Positions 1-7,997 of a stretch of DNA of 64,000 nucleotides are shown piece by piece. The translations under genes and the position numbers were made by a program. The notes under the pieces are model-generated. The model did not search any database. It was not told where the DNA came from and saw only the letters and a list, made by a program, of their open reading frames with translations. The DNA is from Streptomyces endocoffeicus (GTDB lineage: Bacteria > Actinomycetota > Actinomycetes > Streptomycetales > Streptomycetaceae). Each line of letters starts with the position of its first letter. Positions within the stretch are counted from its first letter, which is position 1. Location of the stretch: contig NZ_JAERRG010000003.1 in the NCBI RefSeq assembly GCF_016741935.1, positions 488,565-552,564 on the forward strand. The letters run 5' to 3'.

Positions 1-534
1 GGTGAAGGTCCCGACGTACTGGGCGACGCCCTCCGGCGCCCGGGTGATCTGTTCGGCGAGCTGAAGGATCAGGAGAACCAGGCCGATGACGAGCACGAGC
101 ACCGAGAGGAAGCCGATAAAGCGGCTCAGTGCGGGGTGCGATCGGTCGAGGCGCGCGCGGCGCCCCTCGGCGGAGCGGGGGTCCGGGACGAGCTGGAACT
201 CGGCCCCCTCGGCGCTGACGTAGTGGCAGCGCTTGAGTCCGAAGCCGCTCGCCCTTACTTCGACGGTGCCGCCCTGGACGGGGAAGACGGCAGGGACTCT
301 GGACTCGGCGTGATGCCTGCCATCGAGGTACAGATGGGCCTTGGCGTAGCCGTCCGACGTGTTCTGATGCTTGATGTCGACGGCGTAGACCGTCTGCCGG
401 CCGTCGTCGTTCCTCAGCCGAAGATAGAACAGTGCGCGGGTGAGCATCTGCCACCAGCGGAAACGCTTCAACGCTCGCCCGTCCCCGGGCTTGACCCGCT
501 GCACGGCCCGACGATGCCGCCACTCCTTGATCAT
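1..534 (-). CDS. Membrane protein, 3' part outside the window
   Basis: A reading frame with no stop runs from an ATG at 534 to the left edge, giving the first 178 residues. The N-terminus is basic and rich in Arg, Lys and Trp. A mostly soluble stretch follows, then one hydrophobic segment at about residues 147-167. I do not recognise the family. The layout, a cytoplasmic or beta-rich domain followed by a membrane anchor and an extracytoplasmic tail, is only inferred. It is read in the same direction as the small membrane protein ending 31 bp upstream, so the two may be co-transcribed. Confidence 0.6.
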   Translation of the reverse strand, partial: MIKEWRHRRAVQRVKPGDGRALKRFRWWQMLTRALFYLRLRNDDGRQTVYAVDIKHQNTSDGYAKAHLYLDGRHHAESRVPAVFPVQGGTVEVRASGFGLKRCHYVSAEGAEFQLVPDPRSAEGRRARLDRSHPALSRFIGFLSVLVLVIGLVLLILQLAEQITRAPEGVAQYVGTFT

Positions 535-565
535 GTCTCTACTCCTGGGATCGTCCCGGATGCCG

Positions 566-841
566 TCAGACCGTTCCTCGGCCGCTGATCCCCCCGGAAT
601 GACCGGTCCGCTCGGTGGTCGGTTCCTTGCGAGTGTGTGCCCAGCCACCGAGCACCATCGCGACGAGCGCGATGGATCCGAGGAGGATCATCTGGCCGGT
701 GAGGCCGCCGGGGACCCCGTTGACGATGCCCCACAGCGGCTCGGAGCCCGGGTTGAGCAAACCGCGGATCACCCCTTGGGCGGCCAGGGCCGCGATCACC
801 ATCCCGACCGCCTCAAGGGCCGTATAGCCACCCCTGCGCAT
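566..841 (-). CDS. Small two-helix membrane protein
   Basis: This 91-residue protein has two hydrophobic segments, about residues 9-27 and 47-66, separated by a Gly/Pro-rich loop, and a short charged tail. The ATG at 841 was chosen because GGAGAAG stands four bases upstream. The frame stays open much further upstream, but that part lacks a ribosome site and reads as GC-rich shadow. No function can be assigned. It probably forms a short minus-strand unit with the membrane protein that follows. Confidence 0.65.
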   Translation of the reverse strand: MRRGGYTALEAVGMVIAALAAQGVIRGLLNPGSEPLWGIVNGVPGGLTGQMILLGSIALVAMVLGGWAHTRKEPTTERTGHSGGISGRGTV

Positions 842-906
842 CGCGCTTCTCCGTTTGGTGTTCGGTTGTCTCGGCACGTGAACGAGTCTGTCCGCGCGGT
901 GCGGCA

Positions 907-987
907 GGCACATCAGCCCGGCGGCTCGAACCGCCTTCGACCAAGGACGAGGCGGGAATGCGACTCTGGTCGGGGGCACATCAGCCC
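907..987. repeat. 13-bp direct repeat upstream of the kinase gene
   Basis: GGCACATCAGCCC occurs at 907-919 and again at 975-987, 68 bp apart start to start, in the 190-bp space between the small membrane protein and the sensor kinase. The two copies are identical. They could be sites for the response regulator encoded downstream, but only their position supports that. Confidence 0.4.
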
Positions 988-1019
988 CCGGGTCTGACGC
1001 ACGGGCCGCACCGTGTCGC

Positions 1020-1032
1020 GATAATGACCAGG
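1020..1032 (+). promoter_or_regulatory. Possible leaderless promoter of the kinase gene
   Basis: GATAAT at 1020-1025 resembles a -10 box and lies six bases before the GTG start at 1032. No purine-rich ribosome site is visible. Transcription would then begin at or beside the start codon, giving a leaderless message, which is common in Streptomyces. The -35 candidate CTGACG at 994-999 is 20 bp away, which is long. Confidence 0.35.
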
Positions 1033-2207
1033 TGAATACGGACGTCGCGCCACCGCTCGGATGGTGGCAGCAGACCTGGCGGCTGATGGCGGCCGCGGCA
1101 GTGGGCATACCGCTCTGGCTCTCCACCGGTGTGGTGCTGCGGACGGAGGCGACCGGACCCGGCTCGTGGTTCTTCATCGGTGATCCGCTGGTGGCTCTCG
1201 GCTGTCTGACGGCGCTTCTGTGGCGGCGGCGGTTCCCGCTCGCCGTCGCCATGACGATCGCGATCGCCTCGACCGCGTCGGCACTCGCCTCCGGCGCCGC
1301 GTTTCTGGCGCTGGTTTCGCTCTCCACCCGTCGCCGTCCGGTGGAGAGCGGGGTCGTCGGCCTGGCCCTCGTGACCGCGTCACAGTTCTCCGGCGGGTTC
1401 TACCCGACCCCGCCCGGCCCGTTGTGGCTCGCGCTCGCGTTGCCGGCGCTGATCGCGGGCATCGCCGTGGCCGTGGGCATGGCCATCGGCGCGCGCCGTG
1501 TCGAGGTGCGGTCCTTCCGGGACCGGGCGGAGAGCGCGGAGCGGGAACAGACCGCGCGAGCGGCACAGGCACGGGCCCTGGAACGCAACCGGATCGCCCG
1601 CGAGATGCACGATGTGCTCGCGCACCGGATCTCCCTGGTCGCCATGCAGGCCGGAGTGCTGGATCACCGCGGCGACCTGACAGCGGAGGAAAACCGCGTG
1701 CTGGTCCGCGGCATCGCCGACGGCTCCCACCAAGCGCTGGAAGAACTACGGGATGTCCTGGGTGTGCTCCGGGCCGACCCGGGCCGCCCGGAACCACCGC
1801 AGCCCTCCCTCGACGGAATCCCCGACCTGGTGGCCGACGCGCGCACATCCGGACTGGACGTCACGCTCACCACCACCGTGACGGGAACACCGTCCGACGT
1901 CGTCGGACGCACCTGCTACCGGATCGTCCAGGAAGGACTGACCAACGCCGCCAAACACGCCCCCGGCGCACACGTACACATCACCCTCGAAGGAACAGCG
2001 GGCGGCGAACTCGACGTCAGCGTCCACAACACCCCGGCCGCCCGGGCAACCGCACCACCACCGGCATCGGGATTCGGTCTGCTCGGCCTCACCGAACGCA
2101 TCAGCCTCGCCGGCGGAGAACTCGACCACCACCCCACACCCGACCATGGATACCTCCTCACCGCGCGGCTACCCTGGCCGAACCCCACCCACGAAAAGAG
2201 AGCATGA
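1032..2207 (+). CDS. Sensor histidine kinase, DesK/NarX type
   Basis: This 391-residue kinase has about five membrane segments in its first 155 residues, a short coiled linker, then a HisKA_3 dimerisation domain. The phosphoacceptor is His193 in the motif EMHDVLAHRIS. An HATPase domain follows, with the N-box around NAAKHAPG and a G-box around GFGLLGL. The family autophosphorylates and passes phosphate to a LuxR-type regulator; the signal is unknown. Its TGA is followed immediately by the GTG of the response regulator, so the two are translated as a pair. Confidence 0.9.
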   Translation: MNTDVAPPLGWWQQTWRLMAAAAVGIPLWLSTGVVLRTEATGPGSWFFIGDPLVALGCLTALLWRRRFPLAVAMTIAIASTASALASGAAFLALVSLSTRRRPVESGVVGLALVTASQFSGGFYPTPPGPLWLALALPALIAGIAVAVGMAIGARRVEVRSFRDRAESAEREQTARAAQARALERNRIAREMHDVLAHRISLVAMQAGVLDHRGDLTAEENRVLVRGIADGSHQALEELRDVLGVLRADPGRPEPPQPSLDGIPDLVADARTSGLDVTLTTTVTGTPSDVVGRTCYRIVQEGLTNAAKHAPGAHVHITLEGTAGGELDVSVHNTPAARATAPPPASGFGLLGLTERISLAGGELDHHPTPDHGYLLTARLPWPNPTHEKRA

Positions 2208-2882
2208 GTGGATAACGATCGGGAGCCGGTGCGTATCGTCATCGTCGACGACGACCAGCTGGTGCGGATGGCGCTGCGACTCGTCCTCGAGGCCGAACCG
2301 GACCTGAGCGTCGTCGCGGAGGCGGCCGACGGGGACGCCGCGCTCACCGTGGTGGACGAGCGGCGGCCGGACGTCGTGCTGATGGACGTGCGGATGCCCG
2401 GCCGTGACGGTCTCAGCGCGACCCGGGAACTCCTCACCAGGCCGGCGCCGCCGCGGGTGCTCATCCTGACCACGTTCGACTCCGACGATCTGGTGCTCGG
2501 CGCACTGCGCGCCGGAGCACTCGGGTTCGTCCTCAAGGACACCCCGCCGGCGCGGATCATCGACGCGGTGCGGACCGTCGCGGAAGGGAACCCCGTGCTG
2601 TCCCCGGTGGCCACGGCACGGGTGATCGCCGCGGCCACCGGGCCACAGTCCGCCACGGCTCGCAGCTCGTCCCGCGAGGCCGCGCGGAAACAGCTGTCCG
2701 CCCTGACCGAACGAGAACGCGATACCGCTCGGGCCATCGCGGACGGGCTGGGCAACCCGGAGATCGCCGGGCGGCTGCACATCAGCGTCGCGACCGTCAA
2801 GGCGCACATAAGCAACCTGTTCGCCAAGCTGGCGGTGGAGAACCGGGTGCAGATCGCACTCCTGGTCCGCGACGCGGAGTAA
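2208..2882 (+). CDS. LuxR-family response regulator
   Basis: The 224-residue protein has a receiver domain (residues 8-125) with the acidic pocket VDDD and the phosphorylation site Asp in LMDVRMPG, then a C-terminal LuxR/NarL helix-turn-helix (about residues 162-218, with LTERERD and ISVATVKAHISN). The GTG start at 2208 directly abuts the kinase stop, and an alternative ATG at 2204 hits a stop after three codons. It is the cognate partner of the upstream kinase and likely controls nearby genes, but no target is shown by the sequence. Confidence 0.9.
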   Translation: MDNDREPVRIVIVDDDQLVRMALRLVLEAEPDLSVVAEAADGDAALTVVDERRPDVVLMDVRMPGRDGLSATRELLTRPAPPRVLILTTFDSDDLVLGALRAGALGFVLKDTPPARIIDAVRTVAEGNPVLSPVATARVIAAATGPQSATARSSSREAARKQLSALTERERDTARAIADGLGNPEIAGRLHISVATVKAHISNLFAKLAVENRVQIALLVRDAE

Positions 2883-2983
2883 TGACCAGCCCGGTGCAAT
2901 CGCCGGGTAATCGCGCCCGCCGCGTTATGACGGCCGGGGTGCGGTGAGCACCGAGGCGCCGCCCGGTCAGCGGATGCCTCGGA

Positions 2984-3050
2984 ACATGGTCTACTAAGTG
3001 AAGAAACTTACAAGGGCGCGGTCGCGCGTGCTATAACGTAAGCATCTAAA
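2984..3050 (+). promoter_or_regulatory. Conserved 67-bp promoter/operator block, copy A
   Basis: Three segments recur with identical spacing at 5258-5324: ACATGGTCTA (2984-2993), CTTACA (3007-3012) and GTGCTATAaCGTAAGC followed by TCTAAA (about 3028-3050). The block ends 63 bp before the aldehyde dehydrogenase ATG. TAAGT-N6-ACTTA (2995-3010) and CGTAAGC-N17-GCTTACG (3037-3067) make an alternating series of (C)TTAC half-sites. TATAAC at 3032 would serve as a -10 box. The likely ligand is the CGNR regulator encoded nearby, which is inference. Confidence 0.6.
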
Positions 3051-3113
3051 TCAGAAAGACGCTTACGTCGTGCACCCGTGCCCGCTGGCCGGGCGCCGGA
3101 GAACGGACGCCCC

Positions 3114-4451
3114 ATGACCCTCACCCACCCCGCCTTCACCGAGACCGACGCGGCCGCCCTCGTGGCGCGGCTGCGGGAGACCCATCGCGGTGGCCGTACC
3201 AAACCCCTCGCCTGGCGCCGCGAGCAGCTCACCCGGCTGCGCGCGCTGCTGACCGAGAACCGCGAGGCCATCGCCGAAGCCCTCTGGGCCGATCTGCGCA
3301 AGAACCGCGCCGAGGTCGACCGCTCCGAGATCGACGGCACGGTCCGCGAGATCGACGACTACCTCGAGCACCTGGAGGAGTGGCTCGCCCCGCAGCCCGC
3401 GGAGGTCACCGTCTCCCAACTGCCGGAGGGGACCACGGCCCGCACCGAGTTCGACCCCCTCGGTGTCGCCCTGGTCCTCTCGGCCTGGAACTATCCGATC
3501 TATCTGCTGCTGACCCCGGTCGCCGCCGCGCTGGCGGCCGGTAACGCGGTGGTCATCAAGCCCTCCGAACTCGCCGAGCGGACCTCCGCACTGCTGGCCC
3601 GGCTGCTTCCGGCCTACCTCGACACCGAGGCCACCGCCGTGGTCGAGGGCGGCGTCGCAGAGACGACATCGCTGCTGGCCCAGCGTTTCGACCACGTCTT
3701 CTACACCGGCAACGGCACCGTGGGCCGGATCGTGATGCGCGCGGCGGCCGAGCATCTGACCCCCGTCACCCTGGAACTCGGCGGCAAGTCCCCGGTCTTC
3801 GTCGACCGCGACGCCGACCTCGCCACGGTGGCCGAACGCATCGCGTCCACCAAGTTCTCCAACGCCGGGCAGATCTGCGTCGCCCCCGACTACGTCCTCA
3901 CCGACCCGGACACGGCCCAGGCGCTGGTGCCCGCCCTGGCCCAGGCGATCGAGCGGCTGTACGGCAGCGATCCGCGGGCCGCCGGGAACTTCGGGCGCAT
4001 CGTCAACGAGCGCCACTTCGACCGGCTGACCGCGCTGCTCGGCTCCGGCCGCACCGTGGTCGGCGGGCAGAGCGACCGCGCCGAGAAGTACATCGCCCCG
4101 ACCGTGCTGCTGGACGTCAAGCCGGACGAGCCGGTGATGCGGGAGGAGATCTTCGGCCCCATCCTGCCCATCCTGGCCGTCGCCGACCTGTCCGAGGCCA
4201 TCGCCTTCATCAACGACCGCGACAAGCCGCTCGCGCTCTACGCCTTCACCGAGAACGACACCACTCGGGCCCGGCTGATCGCCGAAACCTCCTCGGGCGC
4301 CGTCAACTTCGGCTTCCCGGTGTTCCATCTGAGCCTGCCGACCCTGCCGTTCGGCGGTGTCGGGGAGAGCGGCATGGGCAGCTACCACGGCCGCTACTCG
4401 CTGGAGACGTTCAGCCACCGCAAGGCGGTCCTCGACGTCCCGCTGAGCTGA
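3114..4451 (+). CDS. Aldehyde dehydrogenase, ALDH3-like
   Basis: The 445-residue length and the absence of the usual N-terminal extension match the class 3 / coniferyl-aldehyde dehydrogenase branch of NAD(P)+-dependent aldehyde dehydrogenases. The catalytic Cys lies in SNAGQICVAPDY (about residue 255) and the general base Glu in TLELGGKSP (about residue 221). The cofactor segment is VLSAWNYP. The ATG at 3114 was preferred to a GTG at 3078 because GGAG lies upstream of it and family N-termini begin near here. It stands alone behind promoter block A. The substrate is unknown. Confidence 0.88.
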   Translation: MTLTHPAFTETDAAALVARLRETHRGGRTKPLAWRREQLTRLRALLTENREAIAEALWADLRKNRAEVDRSEIDGTVREIDDYLEHLEEWLAPQPAEVTVSQLPEGTTARTEFDPLGVALVLSAWNYPIYLLLTPVAAALAAGNAVVIKPSELAERTSALLARLLPAYLDTEATAVVEGGVAETTSLLAQRFDHVFYTGNGTVGRIVMRAAAEHLTPVTLELGGKSPVFVDRDADLATVAERIASTKFSNAGQICVAPDYVLTDPDTAQALVPALAQAIERLYGSDPRAAGNFGRIVNERHFDRLTALLGSGRTVVGGQSDRAEKYIAPTVLLDVKPDEPVMREEIFGPILPILAVADLSEAIAFINDRDKPLALYAFTENDTTRARLIAETSSGAVNFGFPVFHLSLPTLPFGGVGESGMGSYHGRYSLETFSHRKAVLDVPLS

Positions 4452-4478
4452 TCAAGCCCCGGTTCCGGACGGTCGACG

Positions 4479-4637
4479 GACGCCTACGACGCCGGCTGGT
4501 CGCGGCTGGCCGATGCGTTCGGGCTGGCGAAACCGCATGTCGTGGGCCCGGGCATCGGCACCAGCGCGGTGTTGTTCGCCGCGGCCCGGCACCCGGATCG
4601 CGGGCCGTCACGACCCGGTGGTGCCGCCGGCGAACTG
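4479..4637 (+). pseudogene. Alpha/beta-hydrolase remnant
   Basis: In one frame 4479-4637 reads as a fragment typical of alpha/beta hydrolases: LADAFGLAKPHVVGPGIGTS, then AVLFAAARHPDR, then a disrupted strand ending GGAAGEL. In intact members this is the region around the nucleophile elbow. No start codon, lid or catalytic His follows, and the reading runs into DNA antisense to the CGNR gene. I take it as a decayed fragment, probably with a small deletion after HPDR where the family usually has a hydrophobic strand. Confidence 0.6.
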
Positions 4638-4676
4638 ACCTGTCCCCACTGCCCGTTCCGCCCGGCGGCTCTCGGA

Positions 4677-5243
4677 TCAGCCGCCGGGCCGGGCCTTCTT
4701 CCGGGCCCGGTACGCGGCCACGTTGCTCTTGTTGCCACAGGTGTCGTACGCGTGCCAGCGCTGGGTGCGGCTGCGCGTGGTGTCGTAGAACGCGTGGTCG
4801 CAGCGCTCATTGGCGCAGATACGGATACGTGGCCAGGTGCCGTCGGAGACGAGCTCCGCCACCGCGAGGGTGATGCCGCCGAGCACGGGGTCGCCGCCCA
4901 CCTGCCGCAGCCGCACCTTCCCGGGCTCGGAGAAGTCCTGCCGGAGCGTGACGGGAGACGCGCGCTCGGCCAGCCGCGCCCAGCCGGGTGCCGCCGCCGC
5001 GCTGTCCGGCGCGGTGATGATGTCCATGAGGGTCGTGCGCAGGCCGCGGATCTTGGCCATGCGCTGCGGTGATGGTCTCTCCGCGGCGGGCTGGCCGAAC
5101 GGGCGCAGGACGGCGCTCGCCGTCTCGGGGTCCTGGAGCGTCTCCGGGCACGCGGGGCCGTGCGGCCGGGAGTTGAGCAGGTCCACGATCGCCTCGGCGG
5201 TCGCGGGGATCCGCCGCCCGGATTCCGGTTCTTCTCTGGCCAC
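4677..5243 (-). CDS. CGNR zinc-finger transcriptional regulator
   Basis: The 188-residue protein has an N-terminal ABATE-like region and a C-terminal CGNR zinc finger: CANERC, FYDTTRSRTQRW, then CGNKSNVAAYRAR. The last motif has Lys where the family name-giving Arg is usual. The paired Cys residues should bind zinc and the basic tail DNA. The GTG at 5243 is the only sensible start, since a stop lies in frame shortly upstream. It is divergent from the TDT transporter, with promoter block B between them. Autoregulation and control of the block-A and block-B genes are plausible but inferred. Confidence 0.85.
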   Translation of the reverse strand: MAREEPESGRRIPATAEAIVDLLNSRPHGPACPETLQDPETASAVLRPFGQPAAERPSPQRMAKIRGLRTTLMDIITAPDSAAAAPGWARLAERASPVTLRQDFSEPGKVRLRQVGGDPVLGGITLAVAELVSDGTWPRIRICANERCDHAFYDTTRSRTQRWHAYDTCGNKSNVAAYRARKKARPGG

Positions 5244-5257
5244 CCAGCCATGCTAGC

Positions 5258-5324
5258 ACATGGTCTATTGGTGAATGAGGCTTACACCTCGATGACCGGG
5301 CGTGCTATAGCGTAAGCGTCTAAA
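5258..5324 (+). promoter_or_regulatory. Conserved 67-bp promoter/operator block, copy B
   Basis: This is the second copy of the block at 2984-3050, with ACATGGTCTA (5258-5267), CTTACA (5281-5286) and GTGCTATAgCGTAAGC followed by TCTAAA (about 5302-5324) at the same offsets. GCTTAC (5280-5285) and GTAAGC (5312-5317) form an inverted pair. It ends 64 bp before the TDT reading frame, as copy A ends 63 bp before the dehydrogenase ATG, and it lies just upstream of the divergent CGNR gene. Confidence 0.6.
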
Positions 5325-5388
5325 AAATTAGTCCATTACACAGAGGCGGCGGCCTCCGCCGTGTCGGCGTGGATCCAAGATCAGCGAT

Positions 5389-6237
5389 GTGCTGTACGCG
5401 GTCAGCGGGCTGATCTGGGTCGTCCTGCTGACCGCGTACGTACGCCACGGCGGAGCCCGGTGGCGCGATCTGCGCGAGGATCTGCGCCACCCGGGCCAGG
5501 GGTTCGCCCTCGCGTACGTCCCCATCATCGGCATGCTGGTCACCGGCCACTTCTCGCGCTTCGGCCAGGAAGGGGCCCGCTGGGCCTACGTGGTCTTCCT
5601 CGCGGCGGCCGCGCTGGTGGCCGCCCGGCTGCTCGCCCACTGGCTCACCGGCACCCTCAGCGAGACCGCCCTGCACCCCGGCTATCTGCTGCCGGTCTCC
5701 TCCGGGCCGTTCATCGCGAGCATCACCGCGTCGACGCTGCGCCTCCCCGAAGTGGCGGCGGCGGCCTTCGCCGTGGGGGTTCTGTACTGGCTGGCCTTCG
5801 GAACGGTCATCCTCGGCAGCCTGGTCACCGGCAGTCCGCTTCCGCCACCGGCCCGGCCCACCCTCACCGTCCTGATCATCCCGCCCGCCGTGGGCGGCAG
5901 CGCCTGGCTCGCCGCCCACGGAGGCCGCCTGGACGGGGTCGGCTACGGATTCTCCGGCATCCTCTTCTTCACCCTCGCCCTGGTCGCCTTTCTGCTGCCG
6001 ACCCTCCGCGAGCGGTCCTTCCATACGGGGCTGTGGGTCTACATCTTTCCGGTGGCCGCCACCACGAACTTCCTGGTGCGCTGGTCGTACGCGGCGGACG
6101 TGCCGGACCGGGAGGTCGCCGTCTGGGCGCTGCTGACCGTGGCGAGCGGTGCCTTCCTCCTCCTGGGCGCCGCGAGGCTCGTCCATGGCGGTCGGCTCTG
6201 GCGCCTGCGGTCCGGTCGTCACCCGAACCATCGGTGA
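5389..6237 (+). CDS. TDT-family (TehA/SLAC1-like) transporter, N-terminally truncated
   Basis: The 282-residue frame carries most of a tellurite-resistance/dicarboxylate transporter: about eight hydrophobic segments and the motif LHPGYLLPVSSGPFIAS typical of SLAC1/TehA anion channels. Family members are usually about 320-350 residues and begin with a helix carrying a GTGI-type sequence, which is absent. Bases 5342-5376 in another frame read GGGLRRVGVDP, like the stretch that precedes the present start, so a frameshift plus loss of the true 5' end is likely. The GTG at 5389 has no good ribosome site. It may be non-functional. Confidence 0.7.
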   Translation: MLYAVSGLIWVVLLTAYVRHGGARWRDLREDLRHPGQGFALAYVPIIGMLVTGHFSRFGQEGARWAYVVFLAAAALVAARLLAHWLTGTLSETALHPGYLLPVSSGPFIASITASTLRLPEVAAAAFAVGVLYWLAFGTVILGSLVTGSPLPPPARPTLTVLIIPPAVGGSAWLAAHGGRLDGVGYGFSGILFFTLALVAFLLPTLRERSFHTGLWVYIFPVAATTNFLVRWSYAADVPDREVAVWALLTVASGAFLLLGAARLVHGGRLWRLRSGRHPNHR

Positions 6238-6377
6238 GTCGAATGCCGCCATGCCGCAGATGCAAGGAAAATCCGGGCTTCTCCCTGGTATAGGCGCGAT
6301 CCATGGTCTATCGGCATGGCATGTGCGTTTGCCTGGGATGGGTGTTCGGGTAACGCTCCTCCAGGAGGTGGTAGGCC

Positions 6378-6860
6378 GTGAGTGACTCCCTCGCAGCTGC
6401 CAGTACGGCCGCCGGTCCGATGGCGGAAGTCGCCCTCACCGGCGATCTGACCCGCCCCGCCCGGCTGACGGTGTCCGAGCTGCTTTCCTGGCCCCAGCAC
6501 CGGGCCCAGGTGAGCTTCGACTGCGCCACCAGCGGCATCCAGCACCACCGCTTCACCGGGCCGTTTCTGCACGACGTCCTGGTCGCCGCCGGTCCCGGCT
6601 TCGACCCCGCCCGGCGCAAGGACCGGCTGCGCTTCCTGATCGCCGTACGTGGCGTGGACGGCCACCGCGCGCTGCTGTCCTGGGCCGAGATCGACCCGGA
6701 CTTCGGCCGTGCCCCCGTGCTGCTCGCGGTCACCATCGACGACACTCCGCTCGACCGTGCGGGCCCCCAGCTCGTCCTGCCCCAGGACCGCTGCGGCGCC
6801 CGGTACATCAGCGGTATCGAGGCGATCCGCGTGGACGGCGGATACACCGTCTGGACGTGA
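6378..6860 (+). CDS. Small molybdopterin-binding oxidoreductase domain protein
   Basis: This 160-residue protein corresponds to the sulfite-oxidase-type molybdopterin fold in minimal form. The core motif is the segment with SFDCATSGIQHHRFTGPFL, whose Cys could ligate molybdenum, and the end is the conserved RYISGIEAIRVDGGY. No heme or dimerisation domain and no signal peptide are present. The GTG at 6378 follows GGAGGTGGT. Upstream, CATGGTCTAT (6302-6311) repeats the first segment of the block found at 2984 and 5258. The substrate is unknown. Confidence 0.75.
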   Translation: MSDSLAAASTAAGPMAEVALTGDLTRPARLTVSELLSWPQHRAQVSFDCATSGIQHHRFTGPFLHDVLVAAGPGFDPARRKDRLRFLIAVRGVDGHRALLSWAEIDPDFGRAPVLLAVTIDDTPLDRAGPQLVLPQDRCGARYISGIEAIRVDGGYTVWT

Positions 6861-6861
6861 T

Positions 6862-6888
6862 GGCCCCTGGCGGAACCCGCTGGGGGCC
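6862..6888. terminator. Bidirectional terminator hairpin
   Basis: GGCCCCTGGCGG (6862-6873) pairs with CCGCTGGGGGCC (6877-6888) over a three-base loop, with two G-U pairs. It begins two bases after the oxidoreductase stop and lies just before the convergent methyltransferase stop, so it can end both transcripts. Confidence 0.6.
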
Positions 6889-6893
6889 GGGTG

Positions 6894-7745
6894 TCAGACC
6901 AGCGGGCGGTACGCGGTGAGCGTGACGGACAGCGTCACATCGCAGGGCTCGGGCAGCCGCGCGATGCGCTCCTCCAGCCGCCCGCCCTCCTGATGCCAGG
7001 CGTTGGGGCCCATCCCCACCAGCTGCGGCAGGGCCTTGTGGTCCAGCGTCATGGTGCTCCGCGACCGCTCCCGGGCCACCTCGGTGAAATGCGCCGAGAG
7101 CCGGTCCGCCAGCCGCTCGTCCTTCTGCTCGCCCACCCGCAGCAGCTCCAGCGCCGCCACCAGTTCCCGTAGATGATCGGGCCGGGGTGTCACCACCAGC
7201 AGCACACCCTCGGGACGCAGAATCCGCCGCAGCTCGGCCGGATTGCGCGGTGCGAAGACATTGAGGACCACCGACGCGGCCCCGTCGGCGAGCGGCAGTT
7301 CGTCCCAGGCGTCGGCCACCACCGCGCTGATCCGGGGATGCGCCCGCGCGGCCCGGCGGGCGGCGAACTTGGAGATGTCGAGCAGGATTCCCTCGGAGTC
7401 CGGGAACTCCGACATCACCCGGCCGAGGTGATAGCCCGTTCCGCCACCGATGTCCACGACACAGCCGGGGGCGCCGCCCGTCGCCGCCGGTGCCGTCTCG
7501 CGCGCGAGCGCGGCCAGTGCTCCGGCGATCGGCGCGTAGTGACCGGCGGCCAGGAAGTCCGCGCGGGCCGCCACCATGGCGGCGGTGTCCGCGCTGAACT
7601 TGGCGGCGCCACGCAGCAGATTGACATACCCCTGCTTCGCCACGTCGAAGCTGTGCCCGTGCGAGCACCGCAGCGCGCCGTCGGTCATCGTCATGGCGCC
7701 GGAACAGTACGGGCAGTGAAGGTACCGAACCGCCTCTTTCCGCAT
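6894..7745 (-). CDS. 23S rRNA guanine-N1 methyltransferase, RlmA/TlrB type
   Basis: The 283-residue protein opens with a zinc knuckle (Cys11, Cys14, Cys27, His31) and has the SAM-binding loop VDIGGGTGYHLG, as in RlmA-I, RlmA-II and the macrolide-resistance enzyme TlrB. These methylate a guanine in helix 35 of 23S rRNA, at G745 or G748. The ATG at 7745 follows GGGGGAC; the longer frame to 7820 lacks a ribosome site. No macrolide cluster is visible, so a housekeeping role or intrinsic resistance are both possible. Confidence 0.82.
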   Translation of the reverse strand: MRKEAVRYLHCPYCSGAMTMTDGALRCSHGHSFDVAKQGYVNLLRGAAKFSADTAAMVAARADFLAAGHYAPIAGALAALARETAPAATGGAPGCVVDIGGGTGYHLGRVMSEFPDSEGILLDISKFAARRAARAHPRISAVVADAWDELPLADGAASVVLNVFAPRNPAELRRILRPEGVLLVVTPRPDHLRELVAALELLRVGEQKDERLADRLSAHFTEVARERSRSTMTLDHKALPQLVGMGPNAWHQEGGRLEERIARLPEPCDVTLSVTLTAYRPLV

Positions 7746-7997
7746 CGTGTCCCCCGTTACCGCCGTTGTCCTGACAGGACCCCAGCCTATGCGGAGGACC
7801 CGGGGGTGCCGCACACCCACCCCCGCCCCGGTCGGCGGGCGGGTTCGTTCCCCGCAATAGCGCGAGAGGCCAGGATGGCGGTGGCCGCCGGAATTCGGCT
7901 TATCGTCAATTAAATTGCGGAACCGTTAATGCGTTATTACGCTCCGCCGCAGCGAGCACCCCACACAAGCCGCTCACTGCCGGAAAGGCAGGCCCCC

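Noticed and set aside
3007..3037. MerR-type promoter, because of the 19-bp gap between CTTACA and TATAAC
   Set aside because: The spacer lacks the dyad expected for MerR binding in both copies, and no MerR gene is in the window.
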